A stretch of DNA of 64,000 nt from Panicum virgatum (lineage: Eukaryota; Streptophyta; Magnoliopsida; Poales; Poaceae): positions 12,827,798 to 12,891,797 of the forward strand of contig NC_053137.1 in NCBI RefSeq assembly GCF_016808335.1. Reading direction: 5' to 3'. The notes under the pieces are model-generated. The model had not been told where the DNA came from. It saw nothing but the letters and a program-made list of their open reading frames with translations, and did not search any database. Shown here piece after piece: positions 10,106-20,227 of this stretch. Each line of letters starts with the position of its first letter. Position 1 is the stretch's first letter. Both the position numbers and the translations under genes were made by a program.

Positions 10106-12277
10106 CTTACCGGCCAGGTCTCCAGACGCTGGAAGACCGTGTACTTCTTGAAGCAGAGATCCTTAAGACGGCGAATCTGGAGTTCCACTCACTAGTCTAC
10201 GCTCGTGGCGAAGGAAGAGGCAACCTGATCCAGTACTAACCGAAGTGGCCAGGTTGCTGTTTACAAAGTCCAGTTTAGCTCCCAGTGGCGACTTCTATTT
10301 CTCGTTTTTATGTGCTAGCAGAAACTTGCAGTGCGTTCGAGTATTTTTTGCAGCCCTGAGTGCTGTCGCTTTGTACTTTTAGCAGTACACCCCAAATTGA
10401 AACGATCACACCAAAATCTATAATTTGGTTGCTCATTGGGTAATGAAATTTGGGGTTCGCCCGTTCTGGAAAAACTCACCTCCATGTGATTTTGTTAGGT
10501 TCTCATACTTGCAAATTTTTATTATTTTCAAATTCTCCCAAATGCACGCCGACTGTGCCAATGGTACATACTCCAGCAAAGGCACTTAAATTAGACCCTC
10601 TATTTTCTGATTAAGGGTTCTCTCTATTTTTTGAGTGCTAGTTTTTTTAACCTCAACTTCAGCAATGGCCTCTAAATTCCACCCTCTCCTTTTAATCTAA
10701 AGGGTGGGACCTGTTTGTCTATGGATATGGGGCTCCCTAGAGATCATCCAGGAATAGAGGGCGGAGAAAAGAGATTTGGAGGCCTCCCCAAAATAAGGCT
10801 TTAGTAGAGGGTCTGATATCGGGTACTATCACTTAAAAGATCAACATTTAGATGATCCATATAGAAGATCTGTACAAGTAATATGTAGATGGTCAATGCA
10901 GCTAAGGGGATACAAACACAAGTGAAATTTACATATGTGAAACTAACAAAATTATTTATATGGAGGTTTATAGAAAAACCTCATGGGTGTTTTTTTGCAT
11001 ATTCCTCACAATTTTATATTTTCTCATTGGAAAATCTGTTTTAGGTGTCATGGTCAATATGAATGTGGCAGGAGGCCATGATGCCAATGATGACGCCATC
11101 GGATGGCAATGGGGGATCAGAGTTGGTATTATGGAGCTCCGTCAAAGAGAATGCATGGACAAAAAAGTTATCAAAAGAGAATAAAATTAATGGAAAGTCG
11201 AAGAAGAAAAATGGAACATTAGGAAATGATGAAGAAGGAACAAGCAAAGCATGGGAGGAGACATCCTTTATTGAGGCTAGTGTGCCTAGTGGCATGCACA
11301 CCCCTGCTAGTGCTTCCAGATTTTCAGATACTTACCCAAAGACATTTCAGTAGTATCCTCATATTATGCTGGGTTAATTTTTCATCATCATGTTTACACT
11401 CATTATTATTATAATGTTTCCTAATATGAAAATGTTCTACAATTGTAACTTATATTTCAGTGCAGTTTCCTTTGCATTCATCCTGTGTAGAGTAGCACTT
11501 GTAGTCATCTCCTAAACAGCACCAGCACGGACCTATGCATGGATGTTTTTGTTCATAGCATATCCCCGATGGAATTATAGGTTTGTGGTGGCCATCTAAT
11601 TCATCCATGCCTCTGCCTATTTACAAAAGATAAAGAATAAAACATTAGGCACACGCAAAGATCATACAAGAAACCAACCATGCACTGTGCCATATTTTTA
11701 AAGGTGAAGAGGAAAACTTTTTCCTATCTAGCATAAGCCTGCACATAAATGCATCATAAATGCATTTTGGGAATAAATGTAAGCAATATTTTTGTAGTTT
11801 CACTTACGTTGTGCATGTACTGCATAGTATCCGAGGAGAAGAATCAGAAGCAGCACTAGTGCATCAATGTGCTTTGTGTTCCCCATGTAGGAATATTATC
11901 AATGCAATGCTTTGTGATGTTGGAAGAGTTTCTGTTCTGGATGCATGATATGGACACCCATCTATATCTATAGAGGTGGAGCCTAGCATTATAAATGGTA
12001 ACTATTGATCATAGATACTCGAGTCATTCCACAATGAGTAGTGATTGATATTCTTCTAATTTTGTGACATGTTAACAATGTATGCCTTCTTTGTTAAGAT
12101 CTTAAAAGGTAACTATTAATCATAGATAGGTCAGCCATACTTATAAATAGTATAAACTTCTGGTTTCCTTCTATGCGTGATAGGTTTCTATAAATGAGTT
12201 CCTTCTATTATCATATAATTACATACTTTTACACATGATGCTAACAATCACTCCAACCAGAGAGCTAGAATCATTTA
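10106..12277. other. Intergenic DNA; unassigned exon-like stretch near 10125-10241
   Basis: A plus-strand frame at about 10125-10241 reads QTLEDRVLLEAEILKTANLE and then FHSLVYARGEGRGNLIQY before TAA. Its composition looks protein-like, but I do not recognise the family. From 10.3 to 12.28 kb I see no gene. A segment at about 10570-10820 contains TAGACCCTCTATTTT near its left and AGTAGAGGGTCTG near its right side and could be a MITE, but I could not fix its ends. Confidence 0.35.
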
Positions 12278-12880
12278 GGGTCTGTTTGGTAGAGCTCCGG
12301 CTCCTCTAAAAACGGCTTTGGCTTCAGCTTTTCTGGTGGAGCAGCTTCTCTGGTGGAGCTGGAGCCGTTTTAGAAAACGTTTGGCAAAATGGCTTCACTA
12401 TTGGATTGAGGTTGTGAAATGTCTAAATTGACATTTCCTATATATATTTCTTTTACCATTTCTTCTTTTTTATTTCCTTTTTTCTTTTCTTTCTTTTCCT
12501 TTTTCCCTCTCCTTTTCTTTTTCTCTTCCTTTTCTTTTTTCCTCCTCTCCTCCTTATCCAATCGCCCACCTTCCTCACCTCATTGCGCCTCCTCTGCCCC
12601 GCCTCATTGCGCCTCCTCGCCGCCACCGGCCTCCGCCTGTGCGGCGTCCGTCAGCACCTCCTCCTCTTGGGCCCTGGCGAGGGCAAGGCGGTCCAAGGGA
12701 TGAGAGAAGCTCCACAGAGCCGCATGGAGCCACAATTTGTGGCTCCATCTCCGCCGTTCCGCTCCAGAGAGTGGAAATTTTGGGGCTCCATCCCCAGAGC
12801 CGCGGTGCTCCACCCTGTTTGGTAGGGCTCCGCATGGAGCCGAAGCTGGAGCTCTTTTTGGAGCCCTGCCAAACATGGCC
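12278..12880. mobile_element. PIF/Harbinger-type (Tourist-like) nonautonomous element, TSD TTA
   Basis: Left end GGGTCTGTTTGGTAGAGCTCC and, in reverse complement, right end GGCCATGTTTGGCAGGGCTCC form terminal inverted repeats. TTA directly precedes (12275-12277) and follows (12881-12883) the element, the 3-bp duplication typical of PIF/Harbinger. Inverted GGAGCC/GGCTCC motifs recur inside. The interior has a pyrimidine-rich stretch (about 12455-12560) and a GC-rich core with no transposase, so it is nonautonomous at 603 bp. Confidence 0.88.
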
Positions 12881-12883
12881 TTA

Positions 12884-13485
12884 GTTTCATTAATATAATT
12901 TAGGCTAGAAATTTAGTTTCATAATTTTTGTGCTTAGAATTATCAGAACTATTGAAAAATCAGAAACTAATCATCATAGCAAAATATGATGGTGCCATTG
13001 GGACTCAATAATTCTAAGGAAAAAATTGGTTCTGTAGCATCGAAAGATCACAACTTCCGTAAAATATCACTGAAAGTGTTCGTCCCCATAAAATACCACA
13101 GAAAAATGCAAATGTTACCCGAAAATACTAGTCCATTAGATTTCATTCACTGGAATGTTTCTGTCATCTCTTTTGAGCATAAAATCTCGATATGAAATGA
13201 TGCACATACCCCTACCCCATATGAGCTTTATCCAACCCCCTCTGCACGGTCCTCCTCGGTCCCTCCAACACTGTAGCGCCACCTGCTCCCACTCTCACAT
13301 AGGCGCCACCGCTCCCCCTCAGTCCCTCTGGCACCAGCACCGCCCGCTCCCCTTCCCGCAAAATTAGCGCCGCCTGCTCCCCTGATCCCTTATGCACCGG
13401 CACCACCAGCTCATCGACATGCCACTACATCGTGCGCCTTGGCCTTGACCGCATCATCGATGCTAAGGAAGAGGACCTCCGCATT
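12884..13485. other. Intergenic DNA, no gene seen
   Basis: AT-rich sequence followed from about 13200 by Pro/Ser/His-rich coding-like text (CCTCC, GCGCC and CTCCC repeats) on both strands. No domain, splice structure or transposon end was recognised. Confidence 0.4.
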
Positions 13486-13640
13486 TGTTGGTATTTTTAC
13501 CGTCAGCCTACCTAGCGATACCCAAGGTAGGACATTGTTTGGTGGGAGATCACTAGATCTGGTGGTTACAAGGTAGGAGTCCTAGTGAGATTATAAAGTT
13601 GGTCCTAATAGGGGACTAACTTTTTCCTTCCTTGCAGGTA
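13486..13640 (-). mobile_element. Relic LTR end, same family as the LTR at about 43 kb
   Basis: TGTTGGTATTTTTACCG at 13486 and the following CAGCCTACCTAG, CCCAAGGTAGGA and TTGTTTGGTGGGA match the reverse complement of 43500-43563. GGTTACAAGGTAGGAGT near 13562 matches the reverse complement of about 43265-43281. This copy lacks the intervening LTR sequence present at 43 kb, so it is internally deleted. Its orientation fits the minus-strand gypsy fragment just to the right. Confidence 0.65.
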
Positions 13641-14159
13641 GCTTTTGGAGTCATCTTCGAGAGCTTCATCATGAATATATCTTCCGAATACCTTCATGGC
13701 TGCTTCGAGAATGCATGGTGCTTTTGCCCAAGTAGATTTTCAAATCTTCAAAAAATCATCTTCATATATGGGTTGCAACAAAAATCGCACCCCATATAGA
13801 GTAGGCCTCGACCCTTAGGATGAATCGAAGAATCAAGCTGAGGATCCATCTTGAGTTTGAATCTTCTTTCTTTTGTCTTCCAAATAGATTAAAAAAATTG
13901 CTGATGACAATGTATCCCACAGCCTCCGAGCTTTGAATCCAAATCCCACATTTGAAAAAAAAGGATCCAAAAGAATGCGCATGCATTGTAGAATTTTGTA
14001 GAATATTTACACCTTCATTCTTCAGGTAATTAAGCCATCTTCCGAGTAGTTTTGTGGTGTCTAACCCTCATGCCTATAAGCCAGGAAAGTCGTAGAAGCC
14101 ACGTCGAGTAGTTATTGATGCCCAACCCCTGAGCCTAGGAACTAGCGTAGCCATTGGAG
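13641..14159. other. Retrotransposon-derived spacer without readable domains
   Basis: Between the relic LTR and the reverse-transcriptase fragment. It contains CTTCGAGAGCTTCATC and CTTCCGAATACCTTC-type text and no open frame with a recognisable domain. Its position suggests it belongs to the minus-strand gypsy element. Confidence 0.35.
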
Positions 14160-14440
14160 ATGTGTTGAGCAAACTGGAGAATTAGCTAGCCACTTTGGAT
14201 GGTAAACTTCTTTGATGAAGCCAGTTGTGAGTAGTTTTGCTATTTCCTTCTTGATGGCCTACCACTTGTTAGGAGCGAATCGACATAATCATTACTTCTT
14301 CGGAGTGGCCTTGGGATCGATGTTTAAGGAATGCTCGATCAGTTCCTTGGGCACACTTGGTATATTCACTGGTTTCCACATGGATATATCTTGGTTAGCC
14401 CTAAGAAAATTGATGAGCGTGTTTTCAATCCTATTTGTCA
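14160..14440 (-). pseudogene. Ty3/gypsy polyprotein fragment, start of the reverse transcriptase
   Basis: On the minus strand PKELIEHSLNIDPKATPKK, then after stops and changes EIAKLLTTGFIKEVYHPKW and LANSP. This is the block directly upstream of and entering the gypsy reverse transcriptase (family pattern EHSLNxxPxAxPVKQ ... AGFIKEVxHPxWLANPV). It carries several in-frame stops. The rest of the polyprotein is not present nearby, so the fragment is a truncated relic that probably pairs with the LTR relic at 13486. Confidence 0.75.
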
Positions 14441-14909
14441 CCCAGCCCTGTGCCAATCAGGGCTATCTTGGATGGATCACCCTCCTACAACATGATGGTC
14501 TTTGTGCCGATGTCACTAGTGTGTAGCTCTTGTGCAGAAGGGACAACCAATAGCATTTCGATTGGCTGTCCGTACTCCTGATTCACAGGGCTATTCTTTG
14601 AAGTAGGGTGTCATCAGATTCAAAGACTGGATATGGGTGGGCAATAACTTTGGTTTGCAGATAAGATCATTTCAGCATTACACTCTAGTGCAATGGGGGG
14701 CCATTTTGGTCAGAAGGCAACTTATCAGCGAGTCAAAAGAATGTTTTATTGGAAAGGCATCAAGCATCACGTGGAAACTTTCATCCAGCAATATTCTGTT
14801 TGCCAGCAAGCAAAACATTTGACTACTAAACCTGCAGGGCTACTTCAACCTTTGCCTATTCCCAAGGATGTTTGGCTAGACATATCTCTCGACTTCATAG
14901 AAGGTTTGC

Positions 14910-15158
14910 TATAACACCCCGCCCCCAGCACCGCACAACCTAGCCCTTCCGAGGGGCGAGTCCGTTTACACATAGCACCTCACTTACGCTTTCGTCCTCG
15001 ATTCATGTAAAAGGGTCAACCCAAAGGTGCTATGGCTAGAGGACAAAGGCTTATAAGTTGGCTCAATCCTTGCTCAACTAGCAAGATGGTACTAAATATG
15101 TGCACACAGCACTCACGGATCACAACTGTGTCACATCCAAATTGGGCCGGATGTCACA
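14910..15158 (-). repeat. TRIM 3' LTR (249 bp)
   Basis: The left copy on the plus strand; because the element is in reverse orientation this is the 3' LTR. Its outer end reads TATAACACCCC where the other copy has TGTAACACCCC, so the terminal dinucleotide has mutated. Confidence 0.9.
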
Positions 15159-15305
15159 CCCCCCCAAAGAACCCGACGTTCTCGTAGGTCCAACTCACCC
15201 ACACTGGGCAAATGTCCAGGAATGTTCCCCCTTGGGGCACACCCGCACGTCCAGTGCCGACGCCATATGCCCGCACACTGACCCGTAAGTGTAACTGCGA
15301 GGGTC

Positions 15306-15318
15306 GGCTCTGATACCA
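15306..15318 (-). promoter_or_regulatory. Primer binding site of the TRIM element
   Basis: GGCTCTGATACCA on the plus strand is TGGTATCAGAGCC on the element's strand, the standard complement of the initiator tRNA-Met 3' end. It lies two bases inside the 5' LTR. Confidence 0.9.
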
Positions 15319-15320
15319 TT

Positions 15321-15569
15321 TGTAACACCCCGCCCCCAACACCGCACAACCCAGCCCTTCCGAGGGGCGAGCCCGCTTACACATAGCACCTCACTTACGC
15401 TTTCGTCCTCGCTTCGCGTAAAAGGGTCAACCCGAAGGTGCTATGGCTAGAGGACAAAGACTTATAAGTTGGCTCCACCCTTGCTCAACTAGCAAGGTGG
15501 TACTAAATATGTGCACACAGCACTCATGGGCCACAACTGGGACACATTCAAATTGGGCCGGATGTCACA
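15321..15569 (-). repeat. TRIM 5' LTR (249 bp)
   Basis: The same length as the other LTR and different at only a modest number of positions, for example CGCTTCGCGTAAAAG here against CGATTCATGTAAAAG. It keeps the TG...CA ends. Confidence 0.9.
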
Positions 15570-16573
15570 TTTGCCCAAGTCAGATGGTTTTTCTATGATC
15601 CTAGTAGTGGTCGACCGGCTGACAAAGTATGCACACTTCTTCTCCTTGAAACATCATTTCTCTGCTATTACAGTGGCTCGGGTGCTATGTGATGGGGTGT
15701 AAATTACAGTGTCCGTGATAAGATCTTTACAAGTAGCGTGTGGACTGAACTTTTCAAGTTAGTCGGAGTACAACTGTGGTTCAGTACAGCTTCCTATCCA
15801 CAAACCGATGGATAGACCGAGCGTGTGAATCAGTGTTTGGAGATGTATTTGCATTGTGCAGTGGGTGATGCTCCTAAGAAATGACACTCCTAGTTAATTT
15901 GCACAAGCAGAATTTTGGTACAACACAAATTTCCACACTGCTTTAGGGTGTTCACCCTTTAAAGCTTTTATATGGTTATGAGCCGGATCTGGGGATTTCT
16001 CCTACCCCGACAGCTGATCACCAGTCAATGATAGAGTTTATGAAAGACAGGGACACTCATTTGGACATTCTGAAAGAACAATTGTTTAGGGCTGAGAATC
16101 GTATGAAACAAGTTGCTGATCGTTCAGACGTGGTGTTCCAGGTGGGCGACAGAGTTCTATTGAAATTGCAACCATATGCGTGGTCCTTGTCCTTTTCCAA
16201 ATCTAGCTATGAAGTATTTCGGCCCATATACAGTGTTGGAGCGCATTGGCTCCACGGCATACAAGCTGGATCTTCCTCCTTCTTTGATTCACCCAACTTT
16301 TCATGTGTCGCAGTTGAAAGCTTTTGTACCATATCATACTCCTGTCTTCGCGGTTCTTCCTCCTCAGCTACACTTGGATACCGAAGACATCGTGCCGGAA
16401 GCTATCCTGGACAGACACCTCGTCAGGAAGGGGAGTCGGGCGGTGCTGCAGGTTCTCATCAAGTGAACGCATGTGACTGCTACTTCAGCATCCTGGGAAG
16501 ATTTCTACGTGACCAAGATGAAGTTTCATGATGCCCTTGCTTGGGGACAAGCAAGTGTTCCAGCGGGGGCAAA

Positions 16574-16828
16574 TGTCATGGCGGTGGCGTAATGGTGTAG
16601 TACATTTTGCTTATTCTGTAATGTATTGCGTTGAGGACCCCATGGGTCAGTGACAGGCGAGTGCTATGTACTGTGCCAAGTTATAACATGTGGATCAGAC
16701 TTTTGCTTTACGAAAATACTCCCAAACAGAGAAGGGGTTTAGGGTTCATCGCCCTCCCCAATTGAATCCGGTGTCCTTGTGCTTGATCTCACTTCGCAGT
16801 TGATCACCAGTGGCCAAGGGGCATCACA
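16574..16828 (+). repeat. Putative 3' LTR of the gypsy element
   Basis: The purine-rich GCGGGGGCAAA directly precedes TGTCATGGCGG at 16574, and TG...CA ends at GGGGCATCACA (16828) give a 255-bp unit in the position expected of a 3' LTR. No 5' LTR is present for comparison, so the right border is a guess. Confidence 0.5.
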
Positions 16829-18577
16829 TTACAATATATGTCACCAAATGTAAGTAAAATCTTCGTATTGAAGCCTATTTTCCCTAAACTTGTCGCATCA
16901 TGTGCAGTGTCCTGTAAATTCCACAAAAAGAAAAAGAACCCGCATCAACAAGACAAGTTAAAAAGAAATTCACAGCACAATTAAGATTGTGCCAACACAT
17001 ACAGTCCTTTCCTTTCCCTTTCCTTTCCTCCACCGCTCCAGACTGGTTAACTTTCCATGAAAGGTGGAGTCTCGGATATGTCTGAAGGCCAAGCAGTGAC
17101 GTCTAGGTACTAGCAACAATGGCGGGGAAGAAAGCCACGTGCAGTGAAGGGTACGTATCTACAAAAGTTTGAGAGAGAAAATAGCTAGTAGAAAGAAGAT
17201 TGAGAGCAAGATTGTTAGAGTTTTTGTGACGGGGAAGAAAGAGGAGCGTTAGTGGATTGTGATGCATGTATATCACTCTGTGCTGAGACCATTAATTAAT
17301 TAGCTGGTGGAGGCGGGATTTGCAGTTGGGCTTCTCCAACAAGGACAAGTCAGCCATAGCATGCCATTGGTCCAATGCAGATGAGAGAGACGCAAACCAG
17401 CTCTTTGCGACAAACTTGCTAGTTGCGACGATGCACATCGACGTATGATCTTTCAGTCAAATAAAAGTGTATATTGCCCTAATAACGTTGGATGATATTG
17501 ACCTTGGTTACCATGTTTAGCCAGCATTTAAAATGAAAACTGTTTGCATTATGAATATAGTTATCTGTTTTTTTTTGGAAATAGAAGGAATTCATATTGA
17601 TAAAGTGAGCGAGGGTTGGTTAGGTGGCCGCCCGCTATAGCCTACAAATACCCCCTCCCAGTCTCCCTCTTCCCTCTCATCCTCCATGTTCTTGTTCTCT
17701 TAAAAAGGTGAGCGAAACACGTGTGCGTACGTGCACGCAGTCACCCAAAGCTCAGGCTCCTCGCTTTGTATGTACGTAGTTCCTTCTGTTTGATCTACAT
17801 ACTGATCGGTATCCCAATTTTTCATATCTCTCTCTCTCTCTCCTGATTTGTTTATGAGAGTTACCATTTAATTAACAACAGTTTTATAGGTTCATGAGGA
17901 TTGTGAATCCAAAAGAGATATTTCTACTGCTTTTGACTAGTAGTGTGATGCCCTAGGATGACTTGTAATTAGTTGATAGATAAGAATCATCTATCTTAAT
18001 TTTGTTATGAAGTCATGTGTAGCGATTGATTTGTAGTCTCTTACGTGTCCAGACATATATCTTGATTATTTGTAAAATGATAAGTGATCAATTAGCAACA
18101 ACTGATATGTGCCGCCCTTCTGTTTTTAGATACAAGTAACTAGGATGCTGGCCTTTTGGTCTGCCTCTTTTACTAAAGCCTTGATCTTTGCTGGATGATC
18201 AGTTATATTTATAAAATGTTGTTTCCTTTACTTATGTGCATGCGTTCTCTAACACATCGCCTTACTTGTATCAATTCATTCAGTGTGTATTACATGTGAG
18301 GGAGAGGAACAGGCGACGAGGCGGAGCTACGTTGAGGATTGTGGGTGCGGCTCCACCTACAAAATTTTCATACACTTATAATCTCTAAATTTTTACCATA
18401 TTTGTCTTAATTTTATACATGTGTTATGAAGTGCCGCACCCCCCTTCTATATGCCTCTAGCTCGGCCTCTGCCGACCCTGTATGTTGGAGTCAATTTTTT
18501 TTACACTCGCTCCCTATTTGTTGAGCAAGGGTTCAAATAGAGATATTGCTGGAGTTGCTCTTAGCGGCTACAACACC
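16829..18577. other. Intergenic and upstream region of the CASP-like gene
   Basis: No coding sequence recognised. Near 17630-17710 there is a promoter-like arrangement: CTATAGCCTACAAATACC, a pyrimidine-rich leader (CCCTCCCAGTCTCCCTC) and TTAAAAAGGTGAGC, which resembles a 5' splice site. An upstream noncoding exon of the CASP-like gene or an independent transcript could start here. A (CT)n tract lies at about 17828-17843. I found no known miRNA sequence by eye. Confidence 0.35.
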
Positions 18578-19376
18578 ATGGAGATGGAGGTCGTCGAGGC
18601 CATGCCGCAACCGCAAGCGCTGCCGTGGGCTAGGACGGCCACCGCCGGCAGCCTCGGCCTTCGCATCGGGCAGCTCATGTGCGCCCTTGCCGCGCTTGCC
18701 ACCACGGCCACCACCGGCGCTTTCTCCTCGCACCCTGCTCTCTGGTTCGTTTCCTGCTCCGCTTCTCGTCCTTGGAGCTGCCTTCTTTTTCCCATCATGC
18801 AAACTGTCACTCACTGCTCATCACTAACAATCACTATCTATAAATTCCTTTTCTTTTCTTTGAAACTCACACCATGAACTTTTCAACAAAAAAAAAAACT
18901 ATCACCATGAAGAAAAAACTGACCAACCGTTTATTTGGCTGAACAGTTTCCTCGCTGCAACATCTACGTTGCAATGCGTCTGGACGGTGCCGCTGGCGCT
19001 TCTGAACGTTTACACGCTGCTGTCAGGCCAATGGCCTCTAGAGAACCACCACTGGATCGCCGGAATTGCTGCGATCACCGGCGACCGAGTAAGTAAATGT
19101 AAATCTATTGTTCATCATCCCAGGTAAATGTAGATCTGCTGTTCATCATCGTCCCAAGTAAATCTACGCATGCAGGTCGCCGCAGCACTGAGCTTCTTCG
19201 CGGCATCTGCAGCCTCCGGCGTGGCCACGATGGTCGGCGGCGATCTCAAGCTATGCGCAGCGCTGCCCTGCGCGGGGTTCAGAGCCGCCGCGGGGATGGG
19301 TTTCGCCAGCTGCATCGCCATGCTGCCGACCTTGCTGTTCAACTGGCTCATCAACAATGCAGGAAATCAGCATTGA
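18578..19376 (+). CDS. CASP-like four-transmembrane protein (three exons, 169 aa)
   Basis: Member of the plant CASP/CASP-like family (MARVEL-related). CASPs form plasma-membrane scaffolds that direct local wall modification such as the Casparian strip; most CASP-like members are uncharacterised. Exons: 18578-18744, 18947-19088 and 19176-19376, with GT-AG borders and phases that join without a break. TM1 is around LGLRIGQLMCALAALATTAT with the conserved Arg. TM2 is FLAATSTLQCVWTVPLALLN and a few residues beyond. TM3 begins at ITGDRVAAALSFFAASAAS with the conserved Asp. TM4 is GFASCIAMLPTLLFNWLI. The loop KLCAALPCAGF matches the extracellular loop 2 region of CASP-like proteins. The short N-terminus and length suit the family. 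An upstream in-frame ATG at 18482 would add 32 residues; I prefer 18578 because MEMEVVEAMPQ is family-like. Confidence 0.88.
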
Positions 19377-19678
19377 TCCAGCAGCCTCGTTCGTCATGGA
19401 CTGCGGCTTCATGTCATGTTGCCAGGTTGGTAACAAACTAATAATGCAGCCAGTTATCAGGTCTGAACCTACTAAAAAAACCTTTTGTATTTTGGTATGT
19501 GATGCTGCTGCTGTGATACGGCCAGGAATCATCGACAGAGGGGGGAATTTTTTTTCTGAAAAGTTGTACATAACAATCTTATCATAAACAACTTTGTGGA
19601 TTGCGTGTGTGCTTCATAGGGAAGAGAGTGTACATATATGTGAGCGTGTGCGACCGCACAGTATTTTATAAATAAATA

Positions 19679-19940
19679 CTCCCTCCATCCAATTTTAATA
19701 GATATATTATCAAAATTGAGAAATCCAAATTTGACTGATGTATTTAGTCTCCACCTTGGAGTTTCCCCAAAGCAATAACTCATTTCGCTTCCTCTTCGCA
19801 ATTTGATTGGTCCGTCGGTTTTCAATGTGAGCTACGTTGCGTAAAACGAGAAGTCTCCCTCAGTAAAGGATAGTAGATTGATAAGCACACTTATCATTGT
19901 GCCATTTGAAAATATATCAATCAAAAATGGATGGAGGGAG
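19679..19940. mobile_element. Stowaway MITE (Tc1/mariner type), TSD TA
   Basis: Begins CTCCCTCCATCCAATTTT and ends AAAAATGGATGGAGGGAG, the standard Stowaway terminal repeat, with TA on both sides (19677-19678 and 19941-19942). 262 bp, noncoding. It lies about 300 bp 3' of the CASP-like gene and may affect its 3' end. Confidence 0.95.
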
Positions 19941-20227
19941 TATAGCTTATATTGCAGGCCTTGAGATTCATGTTACAAAAGGACAAGATCTAGAATCCAA
20001 TCCCAAACTGAAGATCTCCATTTTTGTAATCCAAAAATAGCAACTCGCCTAAAACTTTGATAATCTTCCCAAACCAAGCATCCTAGGACAACAGATTCCA
20101 AATTAATTCCATGCTGGAAAGACAGCAGCAGCCTGGTAATAGATTCTTCTATCCTACACAGCTTCAGGCCACCTCTTCGGGCAGGGGTGGTCCATGGCAA
20201 AGGGATGAAAAGGAAACCAAAAACACT

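Larger units (their letters stand above)
14910..15569 (-). mobile_element. TRIM element (miniature LTR retrotransposon), 660 bp, TSD TTTGC
   Basis: Two near-identical 249-bp direct repeats (14910-15158 and 15321-15569) flank only 162 bp of internal sequence. On the minus strand the LTR begins TGTGACATCCGGCCC and ends GGGGTGTTACA (GTGTTATA in the other copy). Two bases after the 5' LTR comes TGGTATCAGAGCC, a primer binding site for initiator tRNA-Met (15306-15318 in reverse complement). Before the 3' LTR is a purine tract CTTTGGGGGGG. TTTGC occurs on both sides (14905-14909 and 15570-15574). The host integrase frame lines up again across the site if the insert and one TTTGC are ignored. There is no coding capacity. 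Confidence 0.95.
14590..16573 (+). pseudogene. Ty3/gypsy (chromodomain type) integrase region, interrupted by a TRIM element
   Basis: Plus-strand remnant of a gypsy integrase. The zinc-binding H2C2 region is GGHFGQKATYQRVKRMFYW with SVCQQAKH. The catalytic core starts at LDISLDFIEGL (14868-14907) and resumes after the inserted element with KSDGFSMILVVVDRLTKYAHF (about 15578). A later part reads SPFKALYGYEPDL-like sequence near 15950, then DRVLLKLQPY near 16150, and a chromodomain-like C-terminus with DTEDIVPEAILDRHLVRKG and WEDFYV near 16378-16510. Multiple frameshifts and stops lie between 15700 and 16200. Protease and reverse transcriptase are absent upstream, so the element is truncated. 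Confidence 0.88.

Noticed and set aside
14212..14526. Plus-strand 104-codon open frame
   Set aside because: The reverse strand carries the gypsy reverse-transcriptase start motifs; the plus-strand frame is a shadow.
17000..18480. Search for a miRNA precursor upstream of the CASP-like gene
   Set aside because: No match by eye to the common plant miRNA sequences and no clear long hairpin.
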